Source: Stichopus chloronotus (Eukaryota; Echinodermata; Holothuroidea; Aspidochirotida; Stichopodidae). From it: a stretch of DNA of 64,000 bases. Where the stretch lies: positions 14,838,825 through 14,902,824 of the forward strand of contig CM037841.1 of assembly GCA_021234535.1 (NCBI GenBank), in the 5' to 3' direction. Of the stretch, positions 29,823 through 40,675 are shown piece by piece. How positions within the stretch are numbered: the first letter of the stretch is position 1; each line of letters begins with the position of its first letter. The position numbers and the translations under genes are program-made. The notes under the pieces are model-generated. The model saw only the letters and a list, made by a program, of their open reading frames with translations, was not told the origin of the DNA and made no database searches.

Positions 29823-31190
29823 AAGTTGGTCACTTTGGGCAATACATGGTAACTTCCTCAGCTGGCAATTTGTTTGCAATTATAAGTCTGATCCTGTCAT
29901 CAGTGACTGCAGCATGCCATATCTGGGAGTCCACTGATCATGTCTGAGCTGACTTATGATCTAAATATTGTAGTAGCATGGGTCATTTTCAAGTGGAAAA
30001 CATTTAAATTTTCATCTGTGAAAATTTGGAGATTCAACCAATTGGCTGACAAGATGAAAAATGTTTTGTATTAATTGATGACAGAAGAAAATTTAGTGTT
30101 TTATTCCAGCTTTGCTTACCAGCTCTGTGTTCATCTTCTGGATTTTCCTGTAAATTGTAGCTAATGGAAATTAAACCAGTAGAAGTGTTTTTTCTTTGAT
30201 AATGGAAAGAAGATTATTTAATGAACATTATTTCAAGAAAAATTTTGAATATTCAGATGTAAATGATTATATCTGATGATGGGGTGCAGCAATTGCAAAA
30301 GTTTCATACAAAGTTTCCAATGAAACAAAGTACATCAGAGATGAAAAGATAAATTCATAAGCAAAAACATACATTAAGAAGAGAAAGAATAAAAGATAAT
30401 GTTACTCCTTTACCATCTCAAAGTTCAAACTTTGATGACATTTTGTTCAATGATTGAATTTTGGTTGTAAAGACCATCCTATGTGGTTGTGATTGCATAT
30501 GTTGGTATGTGTATGTGGTTTTGTGTAGTGCACTGATCATGGACACTCACAAGAACTACGCCAATGTAACTGGTTATTGACCGTAAACCAGTGATATCCC
30601 CAGTCCTGAATATTCAAACATTATGAAAATTATGGTATCAGATATGTGCCCTCAACATTAAAAGTTGATCTGAATCTTTTTCAATTACCTTTTGCATTGA
30701 TTTATATGTGTGTACATGTGTGTGTATGTGTAAAAAACAGGGTTGTTGATTTTCTCTATTTTTTAAAAGGAAGTATAAAAGTCAGATTGTAATTATCAAA
30801 ATCAGATTTTAATGATTAAAACCGGATTTTTGTGTTTTTTTTTAAGTTTGTCAAATTCAAAATTTAAAGTCCCACTCAAATTTTCTCCACCCCTTCTCTA
30901 AACATGCATAGCCATTTGTATTATCTGCAAGCAGTGAAAGTGCAGTTTCTCATTTTCAGTCCTAGTATTCTTTGTGCTCATTTTACAACAGAACTGTATT
31001 ATTTCAGTAACAACTTCAAGGCTCCATTGCTATGGTCTCTGTGACTCTCATTGATAAATAAAAGTTAACTTTGCAAACAAGCAGCCTGTAGTTCCCAATA
31101 CCTCTATGAGTATGCACAGGAAATACATTATAATTAATTGTTGTTCATAAGTGATTACTAGTTTTCTACCTCTGTTACTTTTGCATGTAA
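29823..31190 (+). other. PXMP2: Likely PXMP2 3' UTR and flank
   Basis: This is AT-rich, gene-free sequence after the stop. AATAAA at 31057-31062 is the clearest candidate polyadenylation signal; AATAAA-like words also occur at about 30387. A GTGTGTGTATGTG microsatellite lies at about 30705-30732. Confidence 0.45.
31057..31062 (+). promoter_or_regulatory. PXMP2: Candidate polyadenylation signal AATAAA
   Basis: Canonical hexamer about 1.2 kb after the PXMP2 stop codon. Earlier weaker signals may be used instead. Confidence 0.35.
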
Positions 31191-31194
31191 TTGC

Positions 31195-31305
31195 ATCAGC
31201 TGTATGGGTGTGTGTGTTGTGACACTTGCTTGGGTACGCTCTGTCTCAATATGGGAAAGTCAGATGAAAGTCAAATTTGGTACGTAGGTTTGCCATATTG
31301 AGTAA
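31195..31305 (+). repeat. Left half of an AGGTCA-satellite monomer, split by a transposon
   Basis: It matches the monomer from the TGTGTGTGTTGTGACAC head to TTTGCCATATTGAG. It is cut exactly at TAA, where the Harbinger element begins. The right half resumes at 32776. Confidence 0.7.
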
Positions 31306-31628
31306 AGCTAGCCATCCATTTGTCCGATATACGTTATGCGTTGTCCGTCATGCATATGCGTTAAAAAAAGGTCTCAAAGACTTATAAAAGACGCCCATCC
31401 ATATGTCCGTCATGCGTTATGCGATTTTGTGTCCGTCATGCGTATGCGTTTTGGAAAGCCTCGAGGACCTTTTTTTTTTACGTAAACGCAGACCAATCGG
31501 ACAGGACATCTCCAGAAATATGACGTCAGGTGAGGGGGATTCCCCGGGCCTCATTTCCCGCCATGCTATGACTGACATACTCTTCGTGAGTTGCATGTGT
31601 GTTCTGTTAATTTTTGCCAAAGTACAAG

Positions 31629-31814
31629 ATGCTCAAGCGAAAGACAACCACAGAAAAGCTGGAAAAATTTGTGGAATTGGTCAGGCAAAATCCTGTCCTA
31701 TATGACTTCAATTTCCCGGGACCTAAAGATGCTGTCAAAGTGAGTAACACCTGGAAAAGCATTGCAACGGCGAAAAATGATGAAAATGAGGGTAGGCGGT
31801 TGAACACTATCTAA
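31629..31814 (+). CDS. MADF (Myb/SANT-like) domain fragment of Harbinger element
   Basis: The peptide begins MLKRKTTTEKLEKFVELVRQ and continues NPVLYDFNFPGPKDAV, then NTWKSIATAK. This is the first half of a MADF DNA-binding domain (L-I-x-x-V-x-x-x-P-x-L-Y-D ... W-x-x-I). The frame stays open to TAA at 31812-31814. The real exon probably ends near a GGTAGG donor after NDENEG, because the non-coding sequence that follows is shared with the decayed copy at 15.4 kb. It would act with a Harbinger transposase to bind transposon ends. The rest of the protein was not found. Confidence 0.65.
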   Translation: MLKRKTTTEKLEKFVELVRQNPVLYDFNFPGPKDAVKVSNTWKSIATAKNDENEGRRLNTI

Positions 31815-32349
31815 CGCAACGAGCGACACAGAACCCGAAGGGAAATTTTTTGGGGGAAACGCCCGGGTAGAACATGACCTTGTTGCATGTACCCTTGGTG
31901 AAACATTTCCAGCATTTTGAAATGACGTACTTTTAAGTAGTAAAATTGACATACTTTTAAACAGTGATATGACAGAGTAGTGGTTCATATGACCAACTAG
32001 ACCGGTTGCTGCTTTCATACTCAATTGTTGAGGAGCGTCATCAGTAGTAAGCCTTTTAATATTTTATATTTTAGGAGATTACATAAGTGTAATATATAAG
32101 CATAAGTGTTGTGAAATTTTATTTTTGTAAATGCATGTTCTTTAGTGCACGTAAATGGGTATAAGCTCAGAGTGCAGCTATGAGCGCAATCAATAGATCT
32201 TCGTGCGAGTCCTGACTGTCGAACGATTCTTCACTACTTTGAAACCTGCTGTCTTGCTCCAATAGTCTTTTTTGAAGGGCATTACTTGGTAATAATTTCC
32301 TCAGTATGGCACAGAACCTGCTTGAACTGTCCTCATGGTTAAACGAAAG

Positions 32350-32490
32350 TACTTATGGAAAGAGACTGTCATCTAGTTCCAACTCCTTAACACGATGTTT
32401 GCAGGCGCCGTGATCGTTTCGACCCTCTAGTCTGGGACTAACCCAGTATTTGTGCTTTCTCTTTTTGTTTTTTCTCTTTGCCCTGAGATA
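32350..32490 (-). pseudogene. Harbinger transposase N-terminal remnant
   Basis: On the minus strand a frame reads RAKRKNKKRKHKYWVSPRLE and continues HGACKHRVKELELDDSLF, then hits a stop. A different frame just downstream reads HKYFRLTM. This resembles the Harbinger transposase N terminus (K-R/K-W-V-x-P ... L-x-x-E-L-x-x-D ... K-Y-F-R-M-S). A frameshift and loss of the DDE domain make it inactive. Confidence 0.6.
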
Positions 32491-32775
32491 CACGAGGGCT
32501 AAAAGTTTCAATATCTCTTGCTCTTCTTCCTCTTCCTCTCAAATTTGAACGAATAGGGAGCATGGCGAAGGTTGTCTGGTGTGTTGGTTCTTTTCAGTCC
32601 AGGCCAGTAAAAGGCAGAAAATAGCGGCGTACTAGAGATTATATACGCAATGCAACACAGGTTTTTGACGTGTGAATGGATGGAACTTTTACGCATACGC
32701 ACACACGTTACGTACACCACGTTTACACGCATACGGGTAACGCATAACGCATATCGGACAAATGGATGGCTAGCT

Positions 32776-32900
32776 TAAGGTGTGCCCATTTGTTTTTGGT
32801 GGAGGTCAAGGGTCATCTGGGGACACTGGGGGCAAAACTCCGAAAACTTTAGTAGCATGATATCTCAAACTATAAAGCTTGGACAAAGTTTGTACTTGGT
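32776..32900 (+). repeat. Right half of the split AGGTCA-satellite monomer
   Basis: It carries TTTTTGGTGGAGGTCAAGGG and CTCAAACTATAAAGCTTGG in the usual monomer order, continuing the half at 31195-31305. Confidence 0.7.
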
Positions 32901-33771
32901 ATATGGATGCATTTGGTAGTCGTGACTTTAGGGCGTTCAAGAGTTTTGGGTCCAAGGTCCAAATGGATTATATGGTTCATTTTATGAAATCATGCAATAT
33001 GACTCTTCTCCTCCAGATTTTATGGTATTAAGTTGAAATTGTGTCATGTTACTACTATGATATGGTACATGTGAAATCATGCTTTGGTTCACATGTTGCT
33101 TTGCAATGTAAAATGTTTGTCAAATTGGCATTGTGGTAGTAAAACCATTTCCATTCAGTGTTCAACATTTGTTGGTCCAGCTTCAAAACGGGCCATATGG
33201 GCCATAAATAATTACATTGTGCAAAGTGACGTTTTTCTACTGTTTACGTGTTACAATGTTGAGGGTCTTTCAGATTAGTACTAGTGGGACATCTCACTGT
33301 TATATGGTGCCTCAAAAGAGTGTGGTGTCAAAGAAATAGACATACCTTGTATTTGCAAATTCTGTCCTTTACTTCACATTTGGGCGCATTCCTCTGATAT
33401 GAATGAATTATGAGGAAGCATTCTCCAGAATATTGCAGAGGTCTTGACTATTTCAATGCTATCACAAATTCTGAACTGCAGTAAAGTAAAAGAGATTTTA
33501 CATATGGGAACTAGCACTAATGTCACTATAGGCTACTTCTAAGTGACATCTCATGACTGACAAGTCAAGTCTGCTTTAGTAAAACCAAGGTATATTATCA
33601 CGGTCAGTTGACAGAGACTGTGAAGAAGTTGCTGTATATCAAAGAAAAGTTGTAAAACCTGTGTCCATGTTAATTACAGTTTGACTTCCAAGTCATCATG
33701 GACTAGTCATTATTTATTGGTACTGGAATGAATGCATGTCAAACTGCCTTAAAGGAGGATAGTTAACATCC
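32901..33771. other. Intergenic, no gene recognised
   Basis: This is unique-looking AT-rich sequence. The ORF at 33084-33278 has no motif. Confidence 0.4.
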
Positions 33772-34354
33772 AGGCTTGACAATGGTAACTCCTTGTTGTA
33801 CGGTATTTCCGACAAGTTGATAAGAAAGCTTCAGTGTGTTCAGAATGCAGCGGCCCGGATTTTAACACACGATGGAAAACACAATCATATTACCCCCATC
33901 TTGAGACATCTTCACTGGCTTCCAGTCCGGCATCGTATTGACTTTAAAATAATTTTACTCACTTGGAAAGCGTTAAATGGCAAAACACCGGTTTATCTAG
34001 CAGAACTCCTCAAACCATATTCCTCAGGCCGTAATTTAAGATCGGCAGGAAAAAATCTTCTAGCCATCCCAAGAACTTCAGCAGCTGCTGGGGATAAGGC
34101 CTTTTCTGTTGCTGCTCCTAAACTCTGGAACTCTCTTCCATTGGACATTCGCAGTTGCACTTCTTTACATACCTTCAAGAATTATCTTAAAACCTATTTG
34201 TTCTCTATTGCTTTCAATTAATCTTTTCTTACTGGTGTTTTTCCTTTATATATATTCATGTTCTTTTTGTTGATCCGTACCTTACCTTTTTGCGCCTCGA
34301 AATATGGTACATAGATAGATGGCGCTTTATAAATGCACAATTATTATTATTATA
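33772..34354 (+). mobile_element. LINE 3' end with RT C-terminal ORF, 5'-truncated
   Basis: A frame of 149 codons (33772-34221) reads RLDNGNSLLYGISDKLIRKL, then NAAARILTHDGKHNHITPI, HWLPVRHRIDFKI, and PKLWNSLPLDIRSC. This is the classic C-terminal region of CR1/L2-like reverse transcriptases. TAA at 34219-34221 is followed by a 130-bp 3' UTR ending GGCGCTTTATAAATGC and an (ATT)n tail at about 34340-34354. The frame is intact, so the insertion is fairly recent. The catalytic RT and endonuclease are absent through 5' truncation at insertion. Confidence 0.92.
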
Positions 34355-34918
34355 GTTTGTTTCCTATGAAGCTGCAATTTGTCTTGGTTTGTAGTGCACA
34401 ATGATACAGTAGTTGCACTGCAAACACCCTCAGTGTGAAGAGCACCAGAAACTGCATTTGGTGATAATGTTTGGATGTTCAAAACCTATTGTTGAAGTTC
34501 CAAATAGTTAAAATAATCTTCAGCTAGGAACCACAGAGGCCATTGGGGTCTCATGCCTTGCCCCTACATATAGTGGATTAATCAGTTGAGATTTTCCCTT
34601 TGAATGATCCTTACTCTACCTTACGTTTTAACTCTGCGAAGAGATCATGAGATACACAGAAGAAAATAATAACAAATGTCAGTTCATCAGTTAACAGATC
34701 TGTTTGAGAGAGTAACATTGTTTATTTGCATTTGAGGGTACCAATGATTTGGATGATCTCAAACCTGTTACACTAAAAATTAGTTGAGGAGTTCTGTACT
34801 GGTTACCTGTCTCAAAATCATTGTGAAGAGTGTAATAGGTAAAATCAGTTGATTACAATGATTAAATTCAAATGAACATTTTCTGCTTGAGATGCAGAAA
34901 TTCTGCTAATCTGAATAA
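34355..34918. other. Intergenic, no gene recognised
   Basis: No supported feature. The right edge carries AATAAAATCAGTGATTTTT, which recurs at 37004-37022 past the satellite block. Confidence 0.4.
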
Positions 34919-34924
34919 AATCAG

Positions 34925-36873
34925 TGATTTTTTATTCCTTGCCGAAGGCAGGCAAGGAATCATTGCGATGGTGATGTCATGTGTGTGAGTGTGTGTGTGT
35001 GTATGTGACGCCTTTGCTTGAAAACACGATATCTCAAGAAGGATAACTCTGATTGACTTCATACTTGGCATGTGGAATGCCCATATGATATAGAAGGTCC
35101 CTATTGTTTTTGGTCAAGGTCAAAGGTCATTTGGGGTCACCAGGGGTCAGAATGTGAAAACCTTGTAAACACGATATCTCCAGAAGGATAACTGTGACTG
35201 ATGTCATACTTGGGGTGTTAGTTGGTCATATTGAGTAGATGATCCCTATTATTTTTGGTCAAGGTCAAAGTTCATTTGAGGTCACCAGGGGTCAAACTGT
35301 AAAAACCTTGTAAACACAATATCTCCAGAAGGATAACTGTGACAGATGTCATACTTGGTGTGTGAATTGGTTATATTGAGTAGATGATCCCTATTGTTTT
35401 TGGTCAAGGTCAAAGGTCATTTGAGGTCATTAGAGGCCAAACTGTAAAAACCTTGTAAACAAAATATCTCCAGAAGGGTAACCATGACTGATGTAATTCT
35501 TGGTGTGTGGGTTGGTTATAATGAGCAGAAGATCCCTATTGTTTTTGGTCGAGGTCAAAGGTAATTTGAGGTCACCAGAGGTCAAACTGTAAAAACCTTG
35601 TAAACACGATATCTCCAGAAGGGTAACTGTGACTGATGTCATACGTGGTGTGTAGATTGTTCATATTGAGTAGATGATTGCTATTGTTTTTTGGCAATGT
35701 CAAAAGTCATTTGAGGTCACCAGAGGCCAAACTGTAAAAACCTTGTAAACAATATCTCCAGAAGAGTAACCATGACTGATGTAATACTAGGTGTGTGGGT
35801 TGGTAATAATGAGCAGAAGATCCCTATTGTTTTTGGTCAAGGTCAAAGGTCATTTGGGGTCACCAGGGGTCAGAATGTGAAAACCTTGTAAACACGATAT
35901 CTCCAGAAGGATAACTGTGACTGATGTCATACTTGGGGTGTTAGTTGGTCATATTGAGTAGATGATCCCTATTATTTTTGGTCAAGGTCAAAGTTCATTT
36001 GAGGTCACCAGGGGTCAAACTGTAAAAACCTTGTAAACACAATATCTCCAGAAGGATAACTGTGACAGATGTCATACTTGGTGTGTGAATTGGTTATATT
36101 GAGTAGATGATCCCTATTGTTTTTGGTCAAGGTCAAAGGTCATTTGAGGTCATTAGAGGCCAAACTGTAAAAACCTCGTAAACAAAATATCTCCAGAAGG
36201 GTAACCATGACTGATGTAATTCTTGGTGTGTGGGTTGGTTATAATGAGCAGAAGATCCCTAGTGTTTTTGGTCGTGGTCAAAGGTAATTTGAGGTCACCA
36301 CAGGTCAAACTGTAAAAACCTTGAAAACACGATATCTCCAGAAGGGTAACTGTGACTGATGTCATACTTGGTGTGTAGATTGGTCACATTGAGTAGATGA
36401 TCCCTATTGTTTGTGGTCAAGGTCAAAGGTCATTTGAGGTCACCAGAAGCCAACCTGTAAAAGCCTTGTAAACACAATATCTCCAGAAGGGTAACTGTGA
36501 CTGATGTTATACTTGGCATGTGGATTGTATTTAAGTAAGTAGAATACTCCTTCTGATTTTGGTGGAGGTCAAATGTCATTTGAGGTCACTGTAAAAACCT
36601 TTTGAACACAGTATCTCCAGAAGGGTAACTGTGACTGATTTCAAACTTGGTATGTGGATTGGTCACATTGAGTAGGTTATCCCTATTGCTTTTGGTGGAA
36701 GTCAAATGTCATTTTAAGTAAAAAAAAAAGGTCATTTTGGGTTAAAGTCTTATTAATGTGGCGTTTCAAGAAACATAACTGTATTTGATCTCATACTTGT
36801 CACGTGGATAATTCATGTTTGTTATAATATAACCATGTAGCAAGGAATCACAAATCCTTTTGGCTTTCTGGTT
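34925..36873 (+). repeat. AGGTCA satellite block with hairpin head and conserved tail
   Basis: About 12 monomers averaging 145 bp form the block. Typical words are AACCTTGTAAACACGATATC, TCCAGAAGGGTAACTGTGAC, GAGTAGATGATCCCTATTG and AGGTCAAAGGTCATTTGAGG. A perfect 10-bp stem hairpin (ATTCCTTGCC, 7-nt loop, GGCAAGGAAT) heads it at 34934-34960. The tail GCAAGGAATCACAAATCC plus TTTTGGCTTTCTGG ends it. The same head and tail bound the block at 51.2-51.9 kb, so the unit seems mobile as a whole. Confidence 0.9.
34934..34960. repeat. Perfect hairpin at satellite head
   Basis: ATTCCTTGCC (34934-34943) and GGCAAGGAAT (34951-34960) pair perfectly around a 7-nt GAAGGCA loop. A degenerate form of the hairpin heads the block at 51228. 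Confidence 0.85.
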
Positions 36874-38026
36874 TGTAGAAAAAAATGTAATTTAAATCAG
36901 TGTTAACATGGTATCTTCAGATGGGTAATTTCGAGAGTTCTCCATATGAAGTAGTAGAAAGAGTCCTATTGTTTTTCAAAATATTCAGAAATTCTAGTAA
37001 TCGTAATAAAATCAGTGATTTTTAAGAAGAAATATATCATATAATTTAAATCAGTGATTTTAATCAAACAGCCGTGGTAAAAAAATACACACACGCCCAT
37101 TTTGGTGTGGATCGGGGATACATAGAAGACTGAACACCAGTAAACTGGGGACATCATATACAAAAAGGGGAGATCCCCCATTATACAAAAATCACTGCTC
37201 TGTACAATATAGACAGTGTAAATTTAGCAAGTATGCAGACAGTACCTGGAAAGGCTTTGTTTCAAAAGGTATTCGATAAAACAAAAGTTTTCTGTCAAAT
37301 CTCGTAAGTAGATGCCATCCTGCCATGAAACTTCAAAGTTCTGGGAGCTCTACCCATTTCCAATTATTAATTTGCAGTTACTATGAATTATTTCTGTAAG
37401 TATATGCTGCTTCTCAAAGACACAGTTTGACTGACTGAATAACATTTGAACAAACTCCCTTGCTCATCAATACGCCACTCAGCTATCTGTTGAAATGTGC
37501 ACGGTCTGTATATTAGCAATACTTTCCTTTCCTTGTTTACTGCTCTCTCTTATAAGTTGGTCATTTCGAATTATTTTTACTTAATGACAAATTCTTACTT
37601 CATAATTACGAATTATTAATTCACAGTTATGAATTGTTATTTCATAATTTTGAATTAATTCGTAATTAGGAATTACTTGTTCGTTATTACAAAATCATTA
37701 TTTTTACATCACTCCTGCTAAAGGTATCGTCGTATACATTTTAGTACAATGACGTGTACTGTCAGTACAATCAAATAAAATTTGGATGTAATGACGTATA
37801 TTTTCTGCACAATGACATAACATTTCGATAGAATGACGTGACACATACGTTTGATGTGAAGTCGTATATATTTGGTATATATACGTATATTGTGGGTATA
37901 TAGACGTCTATTTTCGGTACAAAAACTTAACAAATTTATATTAACATACATTGTGGCACTTTTGGCGTTCCATACTTTTAGCATTCCATAGCAGAAATCC
38001 GGCACTGAATATTATTTGAGAGATCA
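36874..38026. repeat. AT-rich degenerate short repeats, no gene
   Basis: 37560-37690 holds repeated CGAATTATTAATTC-like words. 37725-37930 holds a roughly 25-bp degenerate tandem repeat built on AATGACGTATATT. AAATCAGTGATTTT recurs at about 37010 and 37055. No coding exon was seen. Confidence 0.5.
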
Positions 38027-38804
38027 GTGTAAATCATATGTTCTCAACCTGTTTTCATGCCCGGACCCCTTGGGGTGTTCCATATTTTTTGATGGACCCT
38101 GTCCTGTGGGCAAAAAAATCCTTTGATTGAGTTATAACTTAGGGGAATGGATGGTCTTACTCAAGCTATGAGAAATTGAATTAAAAAGAGGATTGTTGCA
38201 AAACTATATTACCACTGTATGCGTATTTTGGAAAATATAATATCCTTATCAATATTTGTGCCATACATACAGGTATAAAATTGAGTACCATCGAGTTACT
38301 ATTTGATGCAAAAAAAAAGAATTTGTGTCCTTGTCTGACACATAATTAAAACAAAGCACCACACGAAACAATGCAAAATTAACTAGTAATGGGTAAATGT
38401 AGTTTTACTTTGCTTTTGTATCTTGTCAGTGCTGAAACTGAAAAGAAAACGTGTGTACAAGTGATGTGAGTACTAGAGCCTCATTGGCCCAGTTTGTTGA
38501 CATTGATGATGTTCAAAATGGAATATGATCGGTCCGTGGTAGCAGAACTTGTTTAAGTCTGCTCTATTGTAACAAATGCTAGCAGTGAATCAAAAGGGAC
38601 TTTTGTCTGCTGCTTGGACTAGGAAAAATTACACAAGCTATGAGAATAATTACTAGGAATTCTGGGTTGCCGTATGATTTATAAGTTTAAATTATGCCTA
38701 CAATTTTTCGTTTGGATTCTTCAAAGCACTTGAACTTTCCAGAACCTTTAATTTTTCTAGCGACCCCTATTTTGTCCACGGACCCCTTTGCGGATCCCCA
38801 AACA

Positions 38805-39019
38805 TTTTATACAATATTTCATGCAAGGAAACAAAATTATCATACATGCTTTGAAAACCTTTGCATCAATGATATTCAGATTCCAAAGTCACCACACACA
38901 AAATACATAGGATTGACAATGGACAAGAATTTAAACTGGAAGCAGCATGTGGATGAACTGTGTAACTCCATGTCTGCCTATATGTCTATTTGTCTGTCTG
39001 TCTGTCTGTCCAGTGACTA
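38805..39019 (+). pseudogene. Non-LTR reverse transcriptase fragment
   Basis: The frame reads HARKQNYHTCFENLCINDIQ, then SPHTKYIGLTMDKNLNWKQH and VDELCNSM. This is the Y-L-G-(V/I)-x-(I/L)-D-x-x-L-x-W-x-x-H segment downstream of the catalytic RT core. It runs into a (TCTG)n microsatellite at 38987-39010 and stops. Only about 70 codons survive. Confidence 0.75.
38985..39012 (+). repeat. (TCTG)n microsatellite
   Basis: Consecutive TCTG units interrupt the end of the RT fragment. Confidence 0.85.
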
Positions 39020-39139
39020 AATGCAAAATAAACAGAAAGATGATCTAACATTTTACTTTGTTTTTGGTGCAACAAATACTACCATCGTTGTTTGTTATTT
39101 ATTATGCACTAGAGAAACTTATATTACTCAACGATCGTT

Positions 39140-40095
39140 GGATCATGCATTCACACATCACACATCTCAGTAGATGAAATCGTCATATCTACAACAAATG
39201 GAAATATGTCAATTTAAATCGGCATATCTCAGTTTCTGGTAATTCTATTGGGCAAGAACGTCACATGACAGCTCCTGGAATTCTGACTGAATGAAATAGC
39301 CATCCTATTGGACAATAACAGCACAAGACTACGAGAAGGACTCTGACTGGAAGAAACTGTCATATGCTAATTCAAATTGTCATATGTCGATTTAAGCTTA
39401 CATTTGACAGTTTCTTCCACTCGGAACACTAGAAACTGTAATATGTGAATTTAATCTTACATATGACAGTTTCTTCCAGTCAGAATTCTAGGAGCTGTCA
39501 TGTGCCGTCCTTGTCCAATAGAATTATAAGAAACTGACAGATGATGATTTAAATTGTCATATGTCGATTTAGTCTTACATATGACACTTTATTCCAATCA
39601 ACTACTTTAAAATGTGTCATGTGTAAACATAAACCAGTGAAAGGATTTGAAACTGTCATATGTAGAAGAAATTGGCATATGTCAATTTCTTGGAGATATG
39701 ATGATTTCATCCAATCAGATTGCGAGAAACTGACACATAACGATTTAATTCAGTAATTCTGTAATATGTGAATTTAATCTTACATATGACAGCTTCTTCC
39801 AATCCGATTCTAGGAGCTGTCATGTGCCGTTATTGTCCAATAGATTCGCAAGAAACTGACAGATGTCGATTTAAGTTGACATTTGTACGATTTAATTCGA
39901 CATATGACACTTTATTCCAATCAACCACTTTAAAATGTGTTATGTGTAAACATAAACCAGTGAAAGGACTTGAACCTGTCATATGTAGAAGAAATTGGCA
40001 TATGTCGATTTCTTGTAGAGATGGCGATTTCATCCAATCAGATTGCGAGAAACTGACGTACAACGATTTAATTCGACATATGTCAATTTCTAGAC
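39140..40095. repeat. CATATG-rich inverted and tandem repeat block
   Basis: ACATATGACAGTTTCTTCC, TCGACATATGTCAATTTC and their complements alternate across about 0.95 kb, with recurring TCCAATCAGATT motifs. Positions 39436-39758 and 39759-40081 are a direct tandem duplication of period 323 bp, starting CTGTAATATGTGAATTTAAT. No gene. Confidence 0.8.
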
Positions 40096-40550
40096 TTATG
40101 GCACGCTATGCGCACCATAGGAGCACTTGTGTATAAATACTGCCAGCACGTAGTGTGTAGTAGGCCACGTATCTCATCTAGACACACGTACTTGCACACA
40201 GTCACACAAATGGCAATGCTATTGCTTGATGTAAATTTGACAAGTAAATGTGAGATAAATATAGCCTGCCAATATTAGCAGCAAGGAAGTGGTAGTTTAA
40301 CTGAATTTCTTAGGACGAGGGGGCCCATTTTTCCTGTATTTGGGGCGCCAATTTGGTCATAGGGGGATAATAATAATAATCTCTTCTTCGTATCGCGTTA
40401 TAATTCTGTGCATGGTAAATTAATTTTACAAAATTATTTTTACAATATGTGGCATAACATTTCTTTGGTAGTAAGATCCACGTCTTCTGTCCACTCTTTT
40501 AAGAAGGATAAAAAACACTCACCATTTATGAGGTTTAATTTCTAAGGTAT

Positions 40551-40675
40551 TAATCTGTAATTACAGAATAAAAATCTGTAGTTACAGATTACTAATCTGT
40601 TATTACAGATTAATAATCTGTAAACGCAGATTAATAATTTGTAATTACAGATTAATAATCTGTAATTACAGATTT
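40551..40675. repeat. Six palindromic units AATCTGTAATTACAGATT
   Basis: Each unit of about 21 bp is nearly self-complementary and centred on TAATTA or a variant. Units differ by single substitutions (GTTACAG, TATTACAG, AAACGCAG). Confidence 0.85.

Larger units (their letters stand above)
31306..32775. mobile_element. PIF/Harbinger-type DNA transposon, 1.47 kb, defective
   Basis: Terminal inverted repeats start AGCTAGCCATCCATTTGTCC at both ends and are near-identical for about 38 bp. They are flanked by a TAA target duplication (31303-31305 and 32776-32778). Subterminal GTCCGTCATGCGTATGCGTT words repeat inside the left end. A MADF/Myb-like frame lies on the plus strand and a transposase N-terminal remnant on the minus strand. 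That two-gene layout plus a 3-bp TWA target duplication defines PIF/Harbinger. The catalytic DDE part is missing, so it is non-autonomous. The flanks form one satellite monomer when rejoined. Confidence 0.88.

Noticed and set aside
31629..31814. MADF protein as a host transcription factor gene
   Set aside because: It sits wholly inside terminal repeats with a target duplication, so it belongs to the Harbinger element.
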